Positions 35,596 to 44,191 of a stretch of DNA of 64,000 bases are shown in pieces. Position numbers and translations under genes: made by a program. Every line of letters begins with the position of its first letter. Positions within the stretch are counted from its first letter, which is position 1. Origin of the DNA: CAVQCA01 sp963710815 (GTDB lineage: Bacteria > Pseudomonadota > Gammaproteobacteria > UBA9214); assembly GCA_963710815.1 (NCBI GenBank), contig CAVQCA010000135.1:1-64000 (forward strand). Direction: 5' to 3'. The notes beneath the pieces are model-generated. The model was given only the letters and a program-made list of their open reading frames with translations, searched no databases and was not told the origin of the DNA.

Positions 35596-36216
35596 TCAGT
35601 CCTCTGGTGGGTCCTGTGGGGGAAATTCCAGCCACTGATCGAGGACCGCGCGTGCTTCCCCGGCGCCGGCCGGCGTCAGCGCGGAAAAGAGTTGCACCGT
35701 GGCAAGGGGATGCAGCTCCGCGAGGTTCCCGCGAACCTTGAGCAATACCGCCTTCGCGGGAGCACGTTTGAGCTTATCGGCCTTGGTGAGCAGGACATGG
35801 GCAGACAGGCCGGCGGTATGGCACCAGGTGAGTACCTGGCGGTCGTACTCTTTCAGCGGGTGACGAATATCCATTAGCAGGATCACACCCCGAAGGGATT
35901 GCCGCGTTTCCAGGTATTGCGCTATCCCCCTCTGCCAGCGATCCTTGATATCTTTCGATACCTTCGCGTAACCGTACCCGGGTAGATCGACGAGACGGCG
36001 CTGGTCATCCACGGTAAAGAAGTTGATGTGTTGCGTGCGACCCGGTGTCTTGCCGGTTCGGGCCAATGCCTTCTGGCTGGTGATGACATTCAGGGCACTG
36101 GACTTGCCGGCATTGGAGCGCCCGGCGAAGGCGACCTCCATGCCGGTATCGGGCGGCGCCTGCCGAGGGGTCGGGGTGCCAAGATGAAAGCGGGTATGTT
36201 GATAGTGATTTTTCAT
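35596..36216 (-). CDS. engB: Ribosome biogenesis GTPase EngB (YihA/YsxC)
   Basis: This 206-residue GTPase is needed for late 50S assembly. The G1 loop is GRSNAGKSSALN, G2/G3 are in GRTQHINFF and VDLPGYGYAKV, and G4 is LTKADKL. Length is normal. It is convergent with the small-RNA candidate and divergent from cytochrome c4. The order polA / engB / cytochrome c4 / dsbA is the standard one in pseudomonads and relatives. Confidence 0.97.
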   Translation of the reverse strand: MKNHYQHTRFHLGTPTPRQAPPDTGMEVAFAGRSNAGKSSALNVITSQKALARTGKTPGRTQHINFFTVDDQRRLVDLPGYGYAKVSKDIKDRWQRGIAQYLETRQSLRGVILLMDIRHPLKEYDRQVLTWCHTAGLSAHVLLTKADKLKRAPAKAVLLKVRGNLAELHPLATVQLFSALTPAGAGEARAVLDQWLEFPPQDPPED

Positions 36217-36444
36217 CTGGGCGTCATAACCGTGCTCACGGGTGCATTAAACGCGAGATCGGACGCTTTGAAAACCCGTATCAGCCACGGTTTGCGGCGA
36301 AGTGATCCGCTATCCACAGTTGACCCCCTGACCATTGGCTGGTATACAAGGAGCCCATTTTTTTTCCGTCCTGGCGTCAGCCACAGTCAGAACGTTCAAC
36401 CGTACATGAGACCGCTTTGCGGCGGAGACAGGAGTAGGTTCCAC

Positions 36445-37056
36445 ATGAAGCACTGGATCAATATCTCTTTGTGTTTAATCACAATGTGTTGTTTTTGCTC
36501 GGCCAACGCCACAGGCAATGTCGAAGCCGGCAAGGAGAAGTCCGCCGTTTGCGCCGCCTGCCATGGCGCGGATGGCAACAGCGTAAACCCCGAATGGCCC
36601 AAGCTGGCTGGTCAGAATGCAGGCTACATCGTCAAGCAACTGACCTATTTCAAGGACGGGGAGCGCGTCAATGCGACGATGAAGGGCATTGCCTCGAATT
36701 TGACCGAGCAGGATCGCGAGGATCTGGCCGCCTATTTTTCCAGCCTGAAGGTGAAGACCGGTGTCGCGGATCCCGCCCTGGTGGAAGAGGGCCAGAAGAT
36801 CTATCGCAGCGGCATCGCCTCGAGCGGCGTGGCCCCGTGCATGGGTTGTCACGGCCCGGACGGTGCGGGTAATCCCGCCGCCAACTACCCGGCCCTGCGT
36901 GGCCAGAACGCCAAGTACGTCGAGAATCAGCTGCGCGGTTTCGCCGGCGGGCAGCGTCAGAATGAAAATGCCAAGAAGATGATGCAGATTCTGGCCTCGA
37001 GAATGACGGATCGCGAAATTCGTGCGGTAGCATCCTATATTCAGGGTCTGCACTAA
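36445..37056 (+). CDS. Cytochrome c4, diheme
   Basis: This 203-residue periplasmic protein has a signal peptide (MKHWINISLCLITMCCFCSA) and two class I cytochrome domains with heme motifs CAACH and CMGCH, each followed by a distal methionine region. It carries electrons from the bc1 complex to terminal oxidases in related bacteria. The ATG at 36445 follows GGAGTAGG. The TAA stop is the first three bases of a degenerate repeat copy. Confidence 0.95.
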   Translation: MKHWINISLCLITMCCFCSANATGNVEAGKEKSAVCAACHGADGNSVNPEWPKLAGQNAGYIVKQLTYFKDGERVNATMKGIASNLTEQDREDLAAYFSSLKVKTGVADPALVEEGQKIYRSGIASSGVAPCMGCHGPDGAGNPAANYPALRGQNAKYVENQLRGFAGGQRQNENAKKMMQILASRMTDREIRAVASYIQGLH

Positions 37057-37131
37057 CAGCCTGTCGAACCTGGGACTGATCTGCCCGATAACTGCTCCTG
37101 GCTACCATCAAGCAGGTCCGACAGGTCCCTG
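37054..37131. repeat. Degenerate copy of the stop-codon-associated repeat
   Basis: TAACAGCCTGTCGAACCTGG at the cytochrome c4 stop and GGTCCGACAGGTCCCTGG at 37114-37131 resemble the terminal inverted repeats of the element after atpC (TAGGAGCCTGTCGGACTT). The interior is unrelated or decayed. As in the two better copies, the element begins at the stop codon of the upstream gene. Confidence 0.6.
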
Positions 37132-37318
37132 GCACGCATATTCGGGTCCGCACCGTACGTAGCGCACCCGCATCTACGGCGGCGCTTGCGTGAAACGCCG
37201 GTGTTTGATTGATTGTTAACCGGATTGCAGTGCGGCGCGTTACTATTATTTCGTCACGGTCGCCTTGACCAGGGAAATCGGGCAGGGATCCGCAGAAATC
37301 ATTGTTTCGGAGTCGCCA

Positions 37319-37969
37319 ATGAAAATCACGATCAAATGGCTGTTTGTGTTGTTGCTCCCACTGGCCATGTCAGTCGCCTCGGGTGCGGAGAAGTACGTGG
37401 AAGGCGTGCAATACAACCGCCTCGATACGCCACAGCCCACCTCCGATCCCCACAAGATCGAAGTCGTGGAGATGTTCTCATACGCCTGCCCGCATTGCTT
37501 CCATCTGGATCCGTATGTCAACGAGTGGCTGAAGACAAAACCCGATGATGTGGTGTTTATTCGCCTGCCCGTGGTCTTCAGACCCCAGTGGGAGCCCCTG
37601 GCAAAGGCCTATTTCACCGCCCAGCTGCTCGGGGATCTGGACAAGACGGACACGGCGCTGTTTGATGCCATCCATGTGAAAAACCAGAATCTCGAGAATG
37701 AGGCGGCACTGCGAGATTTCTTTGCCAGCCAGGGAGTCGACCCCAAGGAATTCGACAAGGTCTACAATTCCTTTGACGTCGCGGTAAAAGTCAACCATGC
37801 AAAACTGATGACGAAGCGCTATGCGATCACCGGCGTGCCGACACTGATCGTGGATGGTAAATACAGCGTGGGCGGAGAAGGCAAGAGTGTGTTCAAGGTA
37901 ATCGATTACCTGATCGAACAGGAGCGCAAGGCCGGCGCGCCCGCCTCGGCCGGTGCCCAGGCTCACTGA
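37319..37969 (+). CDS. dsbA: Thiol:disulfide interchange protein DsbA
   Basis: This 216-residue periplasmic oxidoreductase introduces disulfide bonds into exported proteins. The signal peptide spans residues 1-23. The active site CPHC lies in EMFSYACPHCFHLDPY, and the cis-proline loop is ITGVPTLIVDGKYSV. The ATG at 37319 gives a normal signal peptide. It follows cytochrome c4, as in many gammaproteobacteria, separated by 262 bp that contain a repeat. Confidence 0.96.
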   Translation: MKITIKWLFVLLLPLAMSVASGAEKYVEGVQYNRLDTPQPTSDPHKIEVVEMFSYACPHCFHLDPYVNEWLKTKPDDVVFIRLPVVFRPQWEPLAKAYFTAQLLGDLDKTDTALFDAIHVKNQNLENEAALRDFFASQGVDPKEFDKVYNSFDVAVKVNHAKLMTKRYAITGVPTLIVDGKYSVGGEGKSVFKVIDYLIEQERKAGAPASAGAQAH

Positions 37970-38023
37970 GCAGGATTGCCTGACACCTCACAACGCGGGA
38001 ATGCACCGGGATCGCGGTTGCGC

Positions 38024-39655
38024 ATGAAGGCCGCAGAGCTGTTCGTTCGCTGCCTCGAGAACGAAGGCGTGGAATACATCTTCGGGATACCCGGCGAGGA
38101 AAACCTGGACGTGATGGATGCCCTGCTGGATTCGTCCATCCGCTTCATCAGCACCCGCCACGAACAAGGCGCGGCATTCATGGCGGACGTTTACGGCCGC
38201 CTGACCGGCCGCGCCGGTGTGTGTCTGTCCACGCTGGGACCGGGTGCGACCAACCTGATGACGGGGGTGGCCGACGCCAACCTCGATCATGCCCCGCTGG
38301 TCGCCATCGCCGGGCAGGCGGGGACCACCCGCCTGCACAAGGAATCCCATCAGGTCCTGGATCTGGAGAAGCTGTTTCACTCCATTACCAAATACTCGGC
38401 CAGCCTGCTCGAACCCGAGATCATTCCGGAGGTGGTGCGCAAGGCGTTCAAACTGGCGCAGTCGGAGAAGACGGGCGCCACCTTCATCGAGTTTCCCGAA
38501 AATATCGCCGGGATGGACGTCGAGTACGACATGCTTCCGCTGATCCGGCCGCTGGACCCCGAACCTCCCGCGGAAAACGTCGAGCAGGCCGCCCGGCTGA
38601 TCAGCGAGGCCCGCAACCCGATCATCCTCGCCGGCAACGGCGTGGTGCGCGCCGGGGCCTGCCGGGAACTGGCGGAGTTTGCCGGCAGTCTGAACATACC
38701 GCTGGCCAATACCTTCATGGCCAAGGGCGTGATTCCCTTCAGACATCCCTGCGCCCTCGGCAGCGCCGGTCTGCAGGCCAACGATTACGTGAGCTGCGGC
38801 TTCAGCCGCGCGGACGTGATCATCTGTGTCGGCTACGATCTGGTCGAATACCACCCCTACCTGTGGCATCCGACGCGGGATCGCATCATCATTCATATCG
38901 ATCGCTCGCCGGCCGAGGTCGACGCCTACTACCCGGTCAGGGTCGCCGTCACCGGGGATCTGAAGCATACCCTGCAGCGCATCGCCGGACTGGCGACACC
39001 GCATCCGGGCCACCACATGCGCCCCCTGCGCGATGCGCTGATCGACGAGATGAAGCACCATCGCGACGACACGGAATATCCGGTCAAGCCACAGAAGATC
39101 ATCTGGGACCTGCGCACGGTGCTGGATCTCGAGGACATCGTCATCTGCGACGTCGGCGCGCACAAGATGTGGATGGCCCGCATGTTTCGTTGCGAGCACC
39201 CGAATACCTGCTTGATATCCAACGGTTTCGCCAGTATGGGGATCGCCGTGCCGGGGGCAATCGCCGCCCGGCTGGTCCATCCGCAACGCCATATCGTCGC
39301 CGTCACCGGTGACGCCGGGTTTCTGACGAATTCCCAGGAAATCGAGACCGCGATGCGTTGCCAGCTGCCGATCGTTATACTGATCTGGAACGACGGCAGC
39401 TACGGGCTGATCGAGTGGAAACAGCTCAACCAGTTCGGCCGGACCTCGCATGTGCATTTCACCAACCCTGACTTCGTGAAATATGCCGAGTCATTCGGTG
39501 GCAGGGGTTACCGCGTCGAGCGGACGCAGGACCTGCAAGGCATACTGAAGGAGGCGCTGGCCAGTAATACGCTATGCGTCATCGATTGCCCGGTCGATTA
39601 TCGGGAAAACATCAAGCTCACGGAGCAAATGGGCAAACTGGTATGTCCGATCTAG
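38024..39655 (+). CDS. Acetolactate synthase, large-subunit/AlsS type (ThDP enzyme)
   Basis: This 543-residue thiamine diphosphate enzyme probably condenses two pyruvates to acetolactate. The catalytic glutamate is in ISTRHEQGAAFMADVYGR. The ThDP pyrophosphate and Mg2+ motif begins GDAGFLTNSQEIETA and extends to NDGSYGLIEWKQ. It resembles the single-subunit catabolic AlsS group: no regulatory-subunit gene (ilvH) is adjacent, so a fermentative or pH-related role is more likely than valine synthesis. The ATG at 38024 was preferred over an upstream TTG at 37976. It overlaps the next gene. Confidence 0.88.
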   Translation: MKAAELFVRCLENEGVEYIFGIPGEENLDVMDALLDSSIRFISTRHEQGAAFMADVYGRLTGRAGVCLSTLGPGATNLMTGVADANLDHAPLVAIAGQAGTTRLHKESHQVLDLEKLFHSITKYSASLLEPEIIPEVVRKAFKLAQSEKTGATFIEFPENIAGMDVEYDMLPLIRPLDPEPPAENVEQAARLISEARNPIILAGNGVVRAGACRELAEFAGSLNIPLANTFMAKGVIPFRHPCALGSAGLQANDYVSCGFSRADVIICVGYDLVEYHPYLWHPTRDRIIIHIDRSPAEVDAYYPVRVAVTGDLKHTLQRIAGLATPHPGHHMRPLRDALIDEMKHHRDDTEYPVKPQKIIWDLRTVLDLEDIVICDVGAHKMWMARMFRCEHPNTCLISNGFASMGIAVPGAIAARLVHPQRHIVAVTGDAGFLTNSQEIETAMRCQLPIVILIWNDGSYGLIEWKQLNQFGRTSHVHFTNPDFVKYAESFGGRGYRVERTQDLQGILKEALASNTLCVIDCPVDYRENIKLTEQMGKLVCPI

Positions 39656-40476
39656 CCGCAACGGCGCTGCATGACAAGGACAAACCCGTCCCGGGTAACG
39701 ATGTCACCGCCAACCCCGGACAGCGCATCCGCCTGCTCAGCTACAACATCCAGACCGGCATCCGCACGACGCGTTACAGCCACTACGTCACGCAAAGCTG
39801 GAAGCATGTCCTGCCGCATGCCCAGCGTTTCCGCAACCTGGACCGGGTCGCCAGCCAGATCAGGGATTATGACATCGTCGGCCTGCAGGAGGTCGATGCC
39901 GGCAGCCTGCGCAGTGGCTACGTGAACCTGACCCAGTACCTTGGCGAGAAGGCGCAGTTCCCGTTCTGGTACGACCAGACCAACCGTCACCTGGGCCGAT
40001 TCGCCCGCAACAGCACCGGGCTGTTGAGCCGCTTCAGCCCCACCGAAATCAGTGAACACCGCCTGCCGGGCCGCATACCCGGCCGGGGTGCCCTGCTGAT
40101 CCGTTACGGAACCCGGCAGGATGCCCTTATAGTGCTGATCCTGCACCTGGCGCTGGGACGGCGAGCGCGGCTGCGTCAGCTTGCCTATGTCAGCGAAATC
40201 ATCAACGAATACCGCCACGTGGTGCTAATGGGCGATTTGAACTGCCACTCACATAGCGTGGAGATGAATTTTCTGATCAACCGCACCATGATGCAGGAAC
40301 CCTTCCACGGCCTGCACACTTTCCCGAGCTGGTGTCCGCAACGCAACATCGATCACATCCTGGTGACGCCCACGCTCCAGGTGGATCGCATCAAGGTATT
40401 GGCCTACTCGCTTTCCGATCACCTGCCGGTATCGATGGACATCACCCTGCCGGAATCGCTCCACCTCGCCGGTTGA
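39643..40476 (+). CDS. Endonuclease/exonuclease/phosphatase (EEP) family hydrolase
   Basis: This 277-residue protein has the EEP fold signatures: RLLSYNIQTG at the start of the domain, IVGLQEVDAGS (catalytic Glu), LMGDLNCHS (Asp/Asn) and the C-terminal IDHILVTP and SDHLPVSMDI (Asp/His). There is no signal peptide, so it is probably cytoplasmic. The substrate could be DNA, a phosphodiester or a sphingolipid-like molecule. Its ATG at 39643 overlaps the end of the acetolactate synthase gene, which indicates translational coupling, though the metabolic link is unclear. Confidence 0.88.
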   Translation: MSDLAATALHDKDKPVPGNDVTANPGQRIRLLSYNIQTGIRTTRYSHYVTQSWKHVLPHAQRFRNLDRVASQIRDYDIVGLQEVDAGSLRSGYVNLTQYLGEKAQFPFWYDQTNRHLGRFARNSTGLLSRFSPTEISEHRLPGRIPGRGALLIRYGTRQDALIVLILHLALGRRARLRQLAYVSEIINEYRHVVLMGDLNCHSHSVEMNFLINRTMMQEPFHGLHTFPSWCPQRNIDHILVTPTLQVDRIKVLAYSLSDHLPVSMDITLPESLHLAG

Positions 40477-40615
40477 ATCCGTTCTGTCCAGCACGGCGAA
40501 TCACCTGTCTGCTATCCGACCGTCCTGAACCGGAGGGTAATCGGGTAGTTTTTTAAGTCAGGATTAATCCAGGCATCCTATGCTGTCCCCTGACCATCGG
40601 TTGAGGAGCAAGACT

Positions 40616-41188
40616 ATGGAACGGGGTGAAGTCAGGGTCTGGGACCCCTTCGTGCGAATCTTTCACTGGCTGCTGGTGCTGCTGTTTACACTGGCCTATG
40701 TCACCGGAGAGGATTGGCTGAGCCTGCATGTTTATGCCGGTTACGCCGTGTTCGGCCTGATTCTGATGCGCGTGCTGTGGGGCATCATGGGCACCCCGCA
40801 TGCCCGGTTCAGTGATTTTGTGTATCGCCCGTCCCGGGTGATAGCGTTCATAAAGGATACGCTGGCGCTGCGCGCCCGGCGCTATCTCGGCCACAATCCG
40901 GCGGGCGGCGCCATGATCCTGCTCATGCTGATCAGCCTGTTGCTGGTATCCGTGTCCGGCTTTGCCGTCTACGGTATCGAGAAAGGCGCCGGCCCGCTCG
41001 CCATGCTGGGCGGGTCAAGTGAATTCCTGGAGGATGTATTCGAGGAAGTGCATGAATTTTTCGCCAATTTCATGGTGCTCCTGGTGGTGGTCCATATTGC
41101 CGGCGTCATCGCGGAAAGCCTGATCCATCGGGAGAACCTGGTGAAGGCCATGCTGAACGGCCGCAAGCGCGCGCTGGATGAAGAGTGA
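40616..41188 (+). CDS. Cytochrome b561-type membrane protein
   Basis: This 190-residue protein has about four membrane helices with histidines placed for heme b (VRIFHWLLVLLFTLAYV, LHVYAGYAVFGLILMRVLWG, EEVHEFFANFMVLLVVVHIAG). It belongs to the bacterial cytochrome b561 / Ni-hydrogenase b-type family and would move electrons between quinol and a periplasmic acceptor. TTGAGGAGC precedes the ATG at 40616. It leads a compact four-gene operon with a PepSY protein and a two-component system. Confidence 0.9.
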   Translation: MERGEVRVWDPFVRIFHWLLVLLFTLAYVTGEDWLSLHVYAGYAVFGLILMRVLWGIMGTPHARFSDFVYRPSRVIAFIKDTLALRARRYLGHNPAGGAMILLMLISLLLVSVSGFAVYGIEKGAGPLAMLGGSSEFLEDVFEEVHEFFANFMVLLVVVHIAGVIAESLIHRENLVKAMLNGRKRALDEE

Positions 41189-41198
41189 GGAACGCACC

Positions 41199-41579
41199 AT
41201 GACGATCAAGGCAGCCATTTTCAGCGCCATCGCCATCCTGGGAACCGCCTGTCTGTTGTGGATCGGCTACCAGGGCATGGACAGCCGGGAGCGGGGTCAC
41301 GAGGAAGACGAGGAGACTGAGCAGCTCGGGGAACAGCCGGGGATGCCCGAACACGACGCGGTTCGCGCCATCAGGCAGCGTGGTGATATCCTTTCACTCG
41401 ACAGAATTCTCCAGGAGGCGCGCGGGCAGCATGCCGGTCACGTGCTGGAGAGCGAGCTGAAACACAAAGACGGGCGCTACGTCTACGAGGTGGAACTGGT
41501 GGATGATCAGGGTCGGGTGCGGGAGATGAAGTTCGATGCCAGGACTGGCGAGGTGCTGAAGGAAAAGCAGGGGGATTGA
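41199..41579 (+). CDS. PepSY-domain protein
   Basis: This 126-residue protein has an N-terminal signal/anchor helix (IKAAIFSAIAILGTACLLWI), an acidic linker (EEDEETEQLGEQ) and a C-terminal PepSY domain (ILQEARGQHAGHVLESELK, then YEVELVDDQGRVREMKFDA and GEVLKEKQGD). PepSY domains are extracytoplasmic and thought to sense or inhibit. It lies 10 bp after the cytochrome b561 gene and 1 bp before the response regulator, so it probably modulates the kinase or the cytochrome. Confidence 0.88.
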   Translation: MTIKAAIFSAIAILGTACLLWIGYQGMDSRERGHEEDEETEQLGEQPGMPEHDAVRAIRQRGDILSLDRILQEARGQHAGHVLESELKHKDGRYVYEVELVDDQGRVREMKFDARTGEVLKEKQGD

Positions 41580-41580
41580 T

Positions 41581-42246
41581 TTGCGACTGCTGCTGGCCGA
41601 GGATGACCCTGAACTCAGTGCGCGTCTGGGACGTTACCTCGGCAGACAGGGGTTCGCGGTCGACAGCTGCACCGATGGCGTGGAAACGGAATTCAACGGC
41701 CGCGAGACCGGCTATGACGTGATCGTGCTCGATCTCGGCCTGCCCAAACGCCCGGGTCTCGAGGTGCTGGCAAACTGGCGCAAGGCCGGGGTCAAGACAC
41801 CGGTGCTGATCCTCACGGCGCGCGATACCTGGCAGGAAAAGGTGCAGGGCCTGCAGCAGGGCGCGGACGACTACCTCACCAAACCCTTTAATGAAGAGGA
41901 ACTGCTGGCGCGGTTGCAGGCCCTGATCCGCCGCAATACCGGTACCGTCGGTGAGACGCTAAGCATCAACGACTGGGTCCTGGACGAGGCTACCCAGTCG
42001 GTCAGCCGGGAGGACGAGCGCTGGGAGCTGACCGGGATAGAGTTCCGCCTGCTGCGCTATTTCATGCTGCACCCGGGTCGTATCCTGTCGAAATCGCGCC
42101 TCACCGAGCATGTCTACGAGCAGGATGCCGACAAGGACAGCAACGTCATCGAAGTCTATGTCAATCGCCTGCGGCAGAAGCTGGGCAATGAGGTCATCAC
42201 CACCAAACGCGGGCAGGGTTACGTGTTCGGCAAGCCGCCGTTATGA
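41581..42246 (+). CDS. OmpR-family response regulator
   Basis: This 221-residue protein has a receiver domain with the acidic pocket (LAEDDPEL), phosphoacceptor Asp in VIVLDLGLPK, Thr in ILTARD and Lys in YLTKPF, and a C-terminal winged helix ending EVITTKRGQGYVFG. It resembles the PmrA/QseB/PhoP group. The start is TTG at 41581, one base after the PepSY stop; conservation begins at that residue. It overlaps the kinase gene by 4 bp. Confidence 0.95.
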   Translation: MRLLLAEDDPELSARLGRYLGRQGFAVDSCTDGVETEFNGRETGYDVIVLDLGLPKRPGLEVLANWRKAGVKTPVLILTARDTWQEKVQGLQQGADDYLTKPFNEEELLARLQALIRRNTGTVGETLSINDWVLDEATQSVSREDERWELTGIEFRLLRYFMLHPGRILSKSRLTEHVYEQDADKDSNVIEVYVNRLRQKLGNEVITTKRGQGYVFGKPPL

Positions 42247-43571
42247 ACTCATTGCGTTCCCGCCTGGGTTTCGGGCTGATCGCCAGCCTGATCGTGATGA
42301 TCGGGCTGTTGTGGCTCATGGTCGGGCAGTCGGTGAAGATTCTGCTGGAGCAGCAGATGGCCTCACGGCTGGCCCACGACGGGGAAGCCCTCCTGGGTGG
42401 CATGCGCATCGACGTCGATGGCCGGGTGCTGCTGCAGGAGCGGCGCATCCAGGGCATCTACCAGCAACCGTACTCCGGACATTATTTCCAGGTCGATGCC
42501 GGGGGTCAGGCCACGCGTTCGCGTTCACTGTGGGACGCGATGCTGCCGGTCCCCGACGTGGCGGCGGGTGAAACCCGGATTGGCTATGTCACCGGACCGC
42601 AGCAGCAGCCGTTGCTGTTCTGGGCGCACGGCTATCAGAAGCAGGGCAGGGTGGTGCACATCACCGTTGCCGAGGACCTGCTGACGCTCAATGCAGGCAT
42701 CGCGCAGTTTCGCTGGGAGCTGGCCGCCTGGTCGCTGGCGATGGTTCTCCTGCTGCTCCTTATCCAGCAGTACATCGTGATCCGGTCGCTGCGACCGGTC
42801 TCGGCCGCCGCCGCCGATATCGAGCGCCTGGAACACGGTGAGATCAGCACCCTGTCAGAGCAGGTTCCGAAGGAAGTGCGTCCGCTGGTGCAGGCCATCA
42901 ACAGGCTGCTCGATCGCCAGCGCCAGCGCCTGCATCGCTCCCGGGAGGCGCTCGGCAACCTGGCGCACACCATAAAAACCCCGTTGACGCTGCTGCAGCA
43001 GCTGGCCCGGGAAAAGGTGGCGGGGGCCGATCCCGCCACCTATGAACAACTGGAACACTACAGCCGGCAGATCAACGAGCGGGTAAACCAGTCACTGCGC
43101 CGCGCGCGCCTGGCCGGTGACGGCCTCGGCGCCGGCCGCTTCGACCTGCGGCAGGATCTGCCGGTGCTGGTCGACACCCTGAACCGCCTGCACCGGGAGC
43201 GCAGCATCACCCTGCACACGCGGTTCAATGACATCACGCAGCTGCCGCTTGAACAGCAGGACGGCATGGAGTTGCTGGGCAATCTGCTGGACAACGCCTG
43301 GAAATGGGCCGCATCCACGGTGAGTCTCACGCTCAGCGGACCGGAGCCGCTCACGCTCATCGTCGAGGACGACGGACCGGGAGTCGATGCGGCGGCGATG
43401 CAATCGCTGGCGCAGCGCGGCGTGCGCCAGGACGAGAATCTGCCGGGCCACGGCATCGGCCTGTCGATCGTGAGGAACCTGGTGGATGAAATCGGTGGCG
43501 AGATGGCCTTCTCCGCCTCGGAGTCGCTGGGCGGCCTGCAGGTGAAAATTCACCTCGGCCGGCGCACATAA
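42243..43571 (+). CDS. Sensor histidine kinase (PhoQ/QseC-like)
   Basis: This 442-residue membrane kinase has two membrane helices (about residues 8-30 and 157-180) enclosing a periplasmic sensor region of about 125 residues. A HAMP-like linker, the phosphorylation site ALGNLAHTIKTPLTLLQ and the ATPase boxes LLGNLLDNAWKWA, EDDGPGVDA and GHGIGLSIV follow. It ends the cytochrome b561-PepSY-regulator-kinase operon. The periplasmic PepSY protein may be its accessory sensor. The signal is unknown; divalent metals or antimicrobial peptides are typical for this class. Confidence 0.95.
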   Translation: MNSLRSRLGFGLIASLIVMIGLLWLMVGQSVKILLEQQMASRLAHDGEALLGGMRIDVDGRVLLQERRIQGIYQQPYSGHYFQVDAGGQATRSRSLWDAMLPVPDVAAGETRIGYVTGPQQQPLLFWAHGYQKQGRVVHITVAEDLLTLNAGIAQFRWELAAWSLAMVLLLLLIQQYIVIRSLRPVSAAAADIERLEHGEISTLSEQVPKEVRPLVQAINRLLDRQRQRLHRSREALGNLAHTIKTPLTLLQQLAREKVAGADPATYEQLEHYSRQINERVNQSLRRARLAGDGLGAGRFDLRQDLPVLVDTLNRLHRERSITLHTRFNDITQLPLEQQDGMELLGNLLDNAWKWAASTVSLTLSGPEPLTLIVEDDGPGVDAAAMQSLAQRGVRQDENLPGHGIGLSIVRNLVDEIGGEMAFSASESLGGLQVKIHLGRRT

Positions 43572-43599
43572 AAAAGCCGGGGGGCTTGCGCCGCCCGGC
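43570..43599 (-). terminator. Rho-independent terminator on the minus strand
   Basis: On the minus strand, GCCGGG pairs with CCCGGC (plus-strand 43594-43599 and 43576-43581) and is followed by six T residues (plus-strand A tract 43570-43575). It would end transcription of the small Gln/Met-rich gene at 43633-43973. The A tract overlaps the stop of the convergent kinase gene. Confidence 0.7.
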
Positions 43600-43632
43600 A
43601 AGGGGGGATGATGCAATCGGTTGTGCGCGCGG

Positions 43633-43973
43633 CTATCTTCGGCCGCCGCCCTGGCCATGACCCTGGCCCATTCCCATGCCGCCGGGTCCGCCCATATTCA
43701 TGCGTTCCTGGTACATCTGCTGCTGCCTTTGCTGATCTGCTGCTGGTGCATTTCGCGCTGCTGCTGCTGGGTCTGGACTTCCCCACGGTTGAGACCGCCG
43801 CCCGCATTGCTGTCGATGTCGCCGACGGCCGGGGCATCGCCCATATAGCGGTACTGGTTTTCGGATTGTGTCCGCTGTTGCACCTGTTCGGGGCCGGCCG
43901 CCGGTACCGGGGTCACGGCGAGGGCGAGCAGGGCCGCCAGCGTCGAACGTGCAAATGTGGAGCGTTTCATCAT
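43633..43973 (-). pseudogene. Exported Gln/Met/Gly-rich small protein, apparently frameshifted
   Basis: From ATG 43973 (after an AGGAAAG site) the frame gives a signal peptide (MMKRSTFARSTLAALLALAV) and a Gln-rich segment (GEVQTQQQQREMHQQQ). It then runs into unrelated residues and stops at 43698. From about 43735 the -1 frame continues the same composition (QQRQQQMYQERMNMGGPGGM, then a Gly-rich end) to a stop at 43633. This strongly suggests a 1- or 2-base indel in a repetitive CAG-rich stretch. The intact product would be a roughly 113-residue periplasmic Met-rich protein. It lies downstream of the Cus operon, so copper or silver binding is a reasonable guess. A sequencing error is possible. 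Confidence 0.6.
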
Positions 43974-44191
43974 GACGGTCTTTCCTCAAGAGTTTGGCTG
44001 TTGATCAGCGAGTCTGGAATCAGGATAGTCCGCGGAGCTTAACTGGAGCTTAATTTACCCGTCCGGGTGCATGGGCGGGTCGGGATCGCTGCGGCACGAC
44101 ATCGCCCGGCGGGCGGGCAGGGCGCCGGGGGGCGCCACGGCAGCCACCCCGGCAAGTCGTGTTCCTGCCCACTGGAGGGCAACGGAGTACC

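Noticed and set aside
37988..39457. Long open frame antisense to the acetolactate synthase gene
   Set aside because: The plus-strand protein has all ThDP motifs; the antisense frame is compositionally biased and lacks domains.
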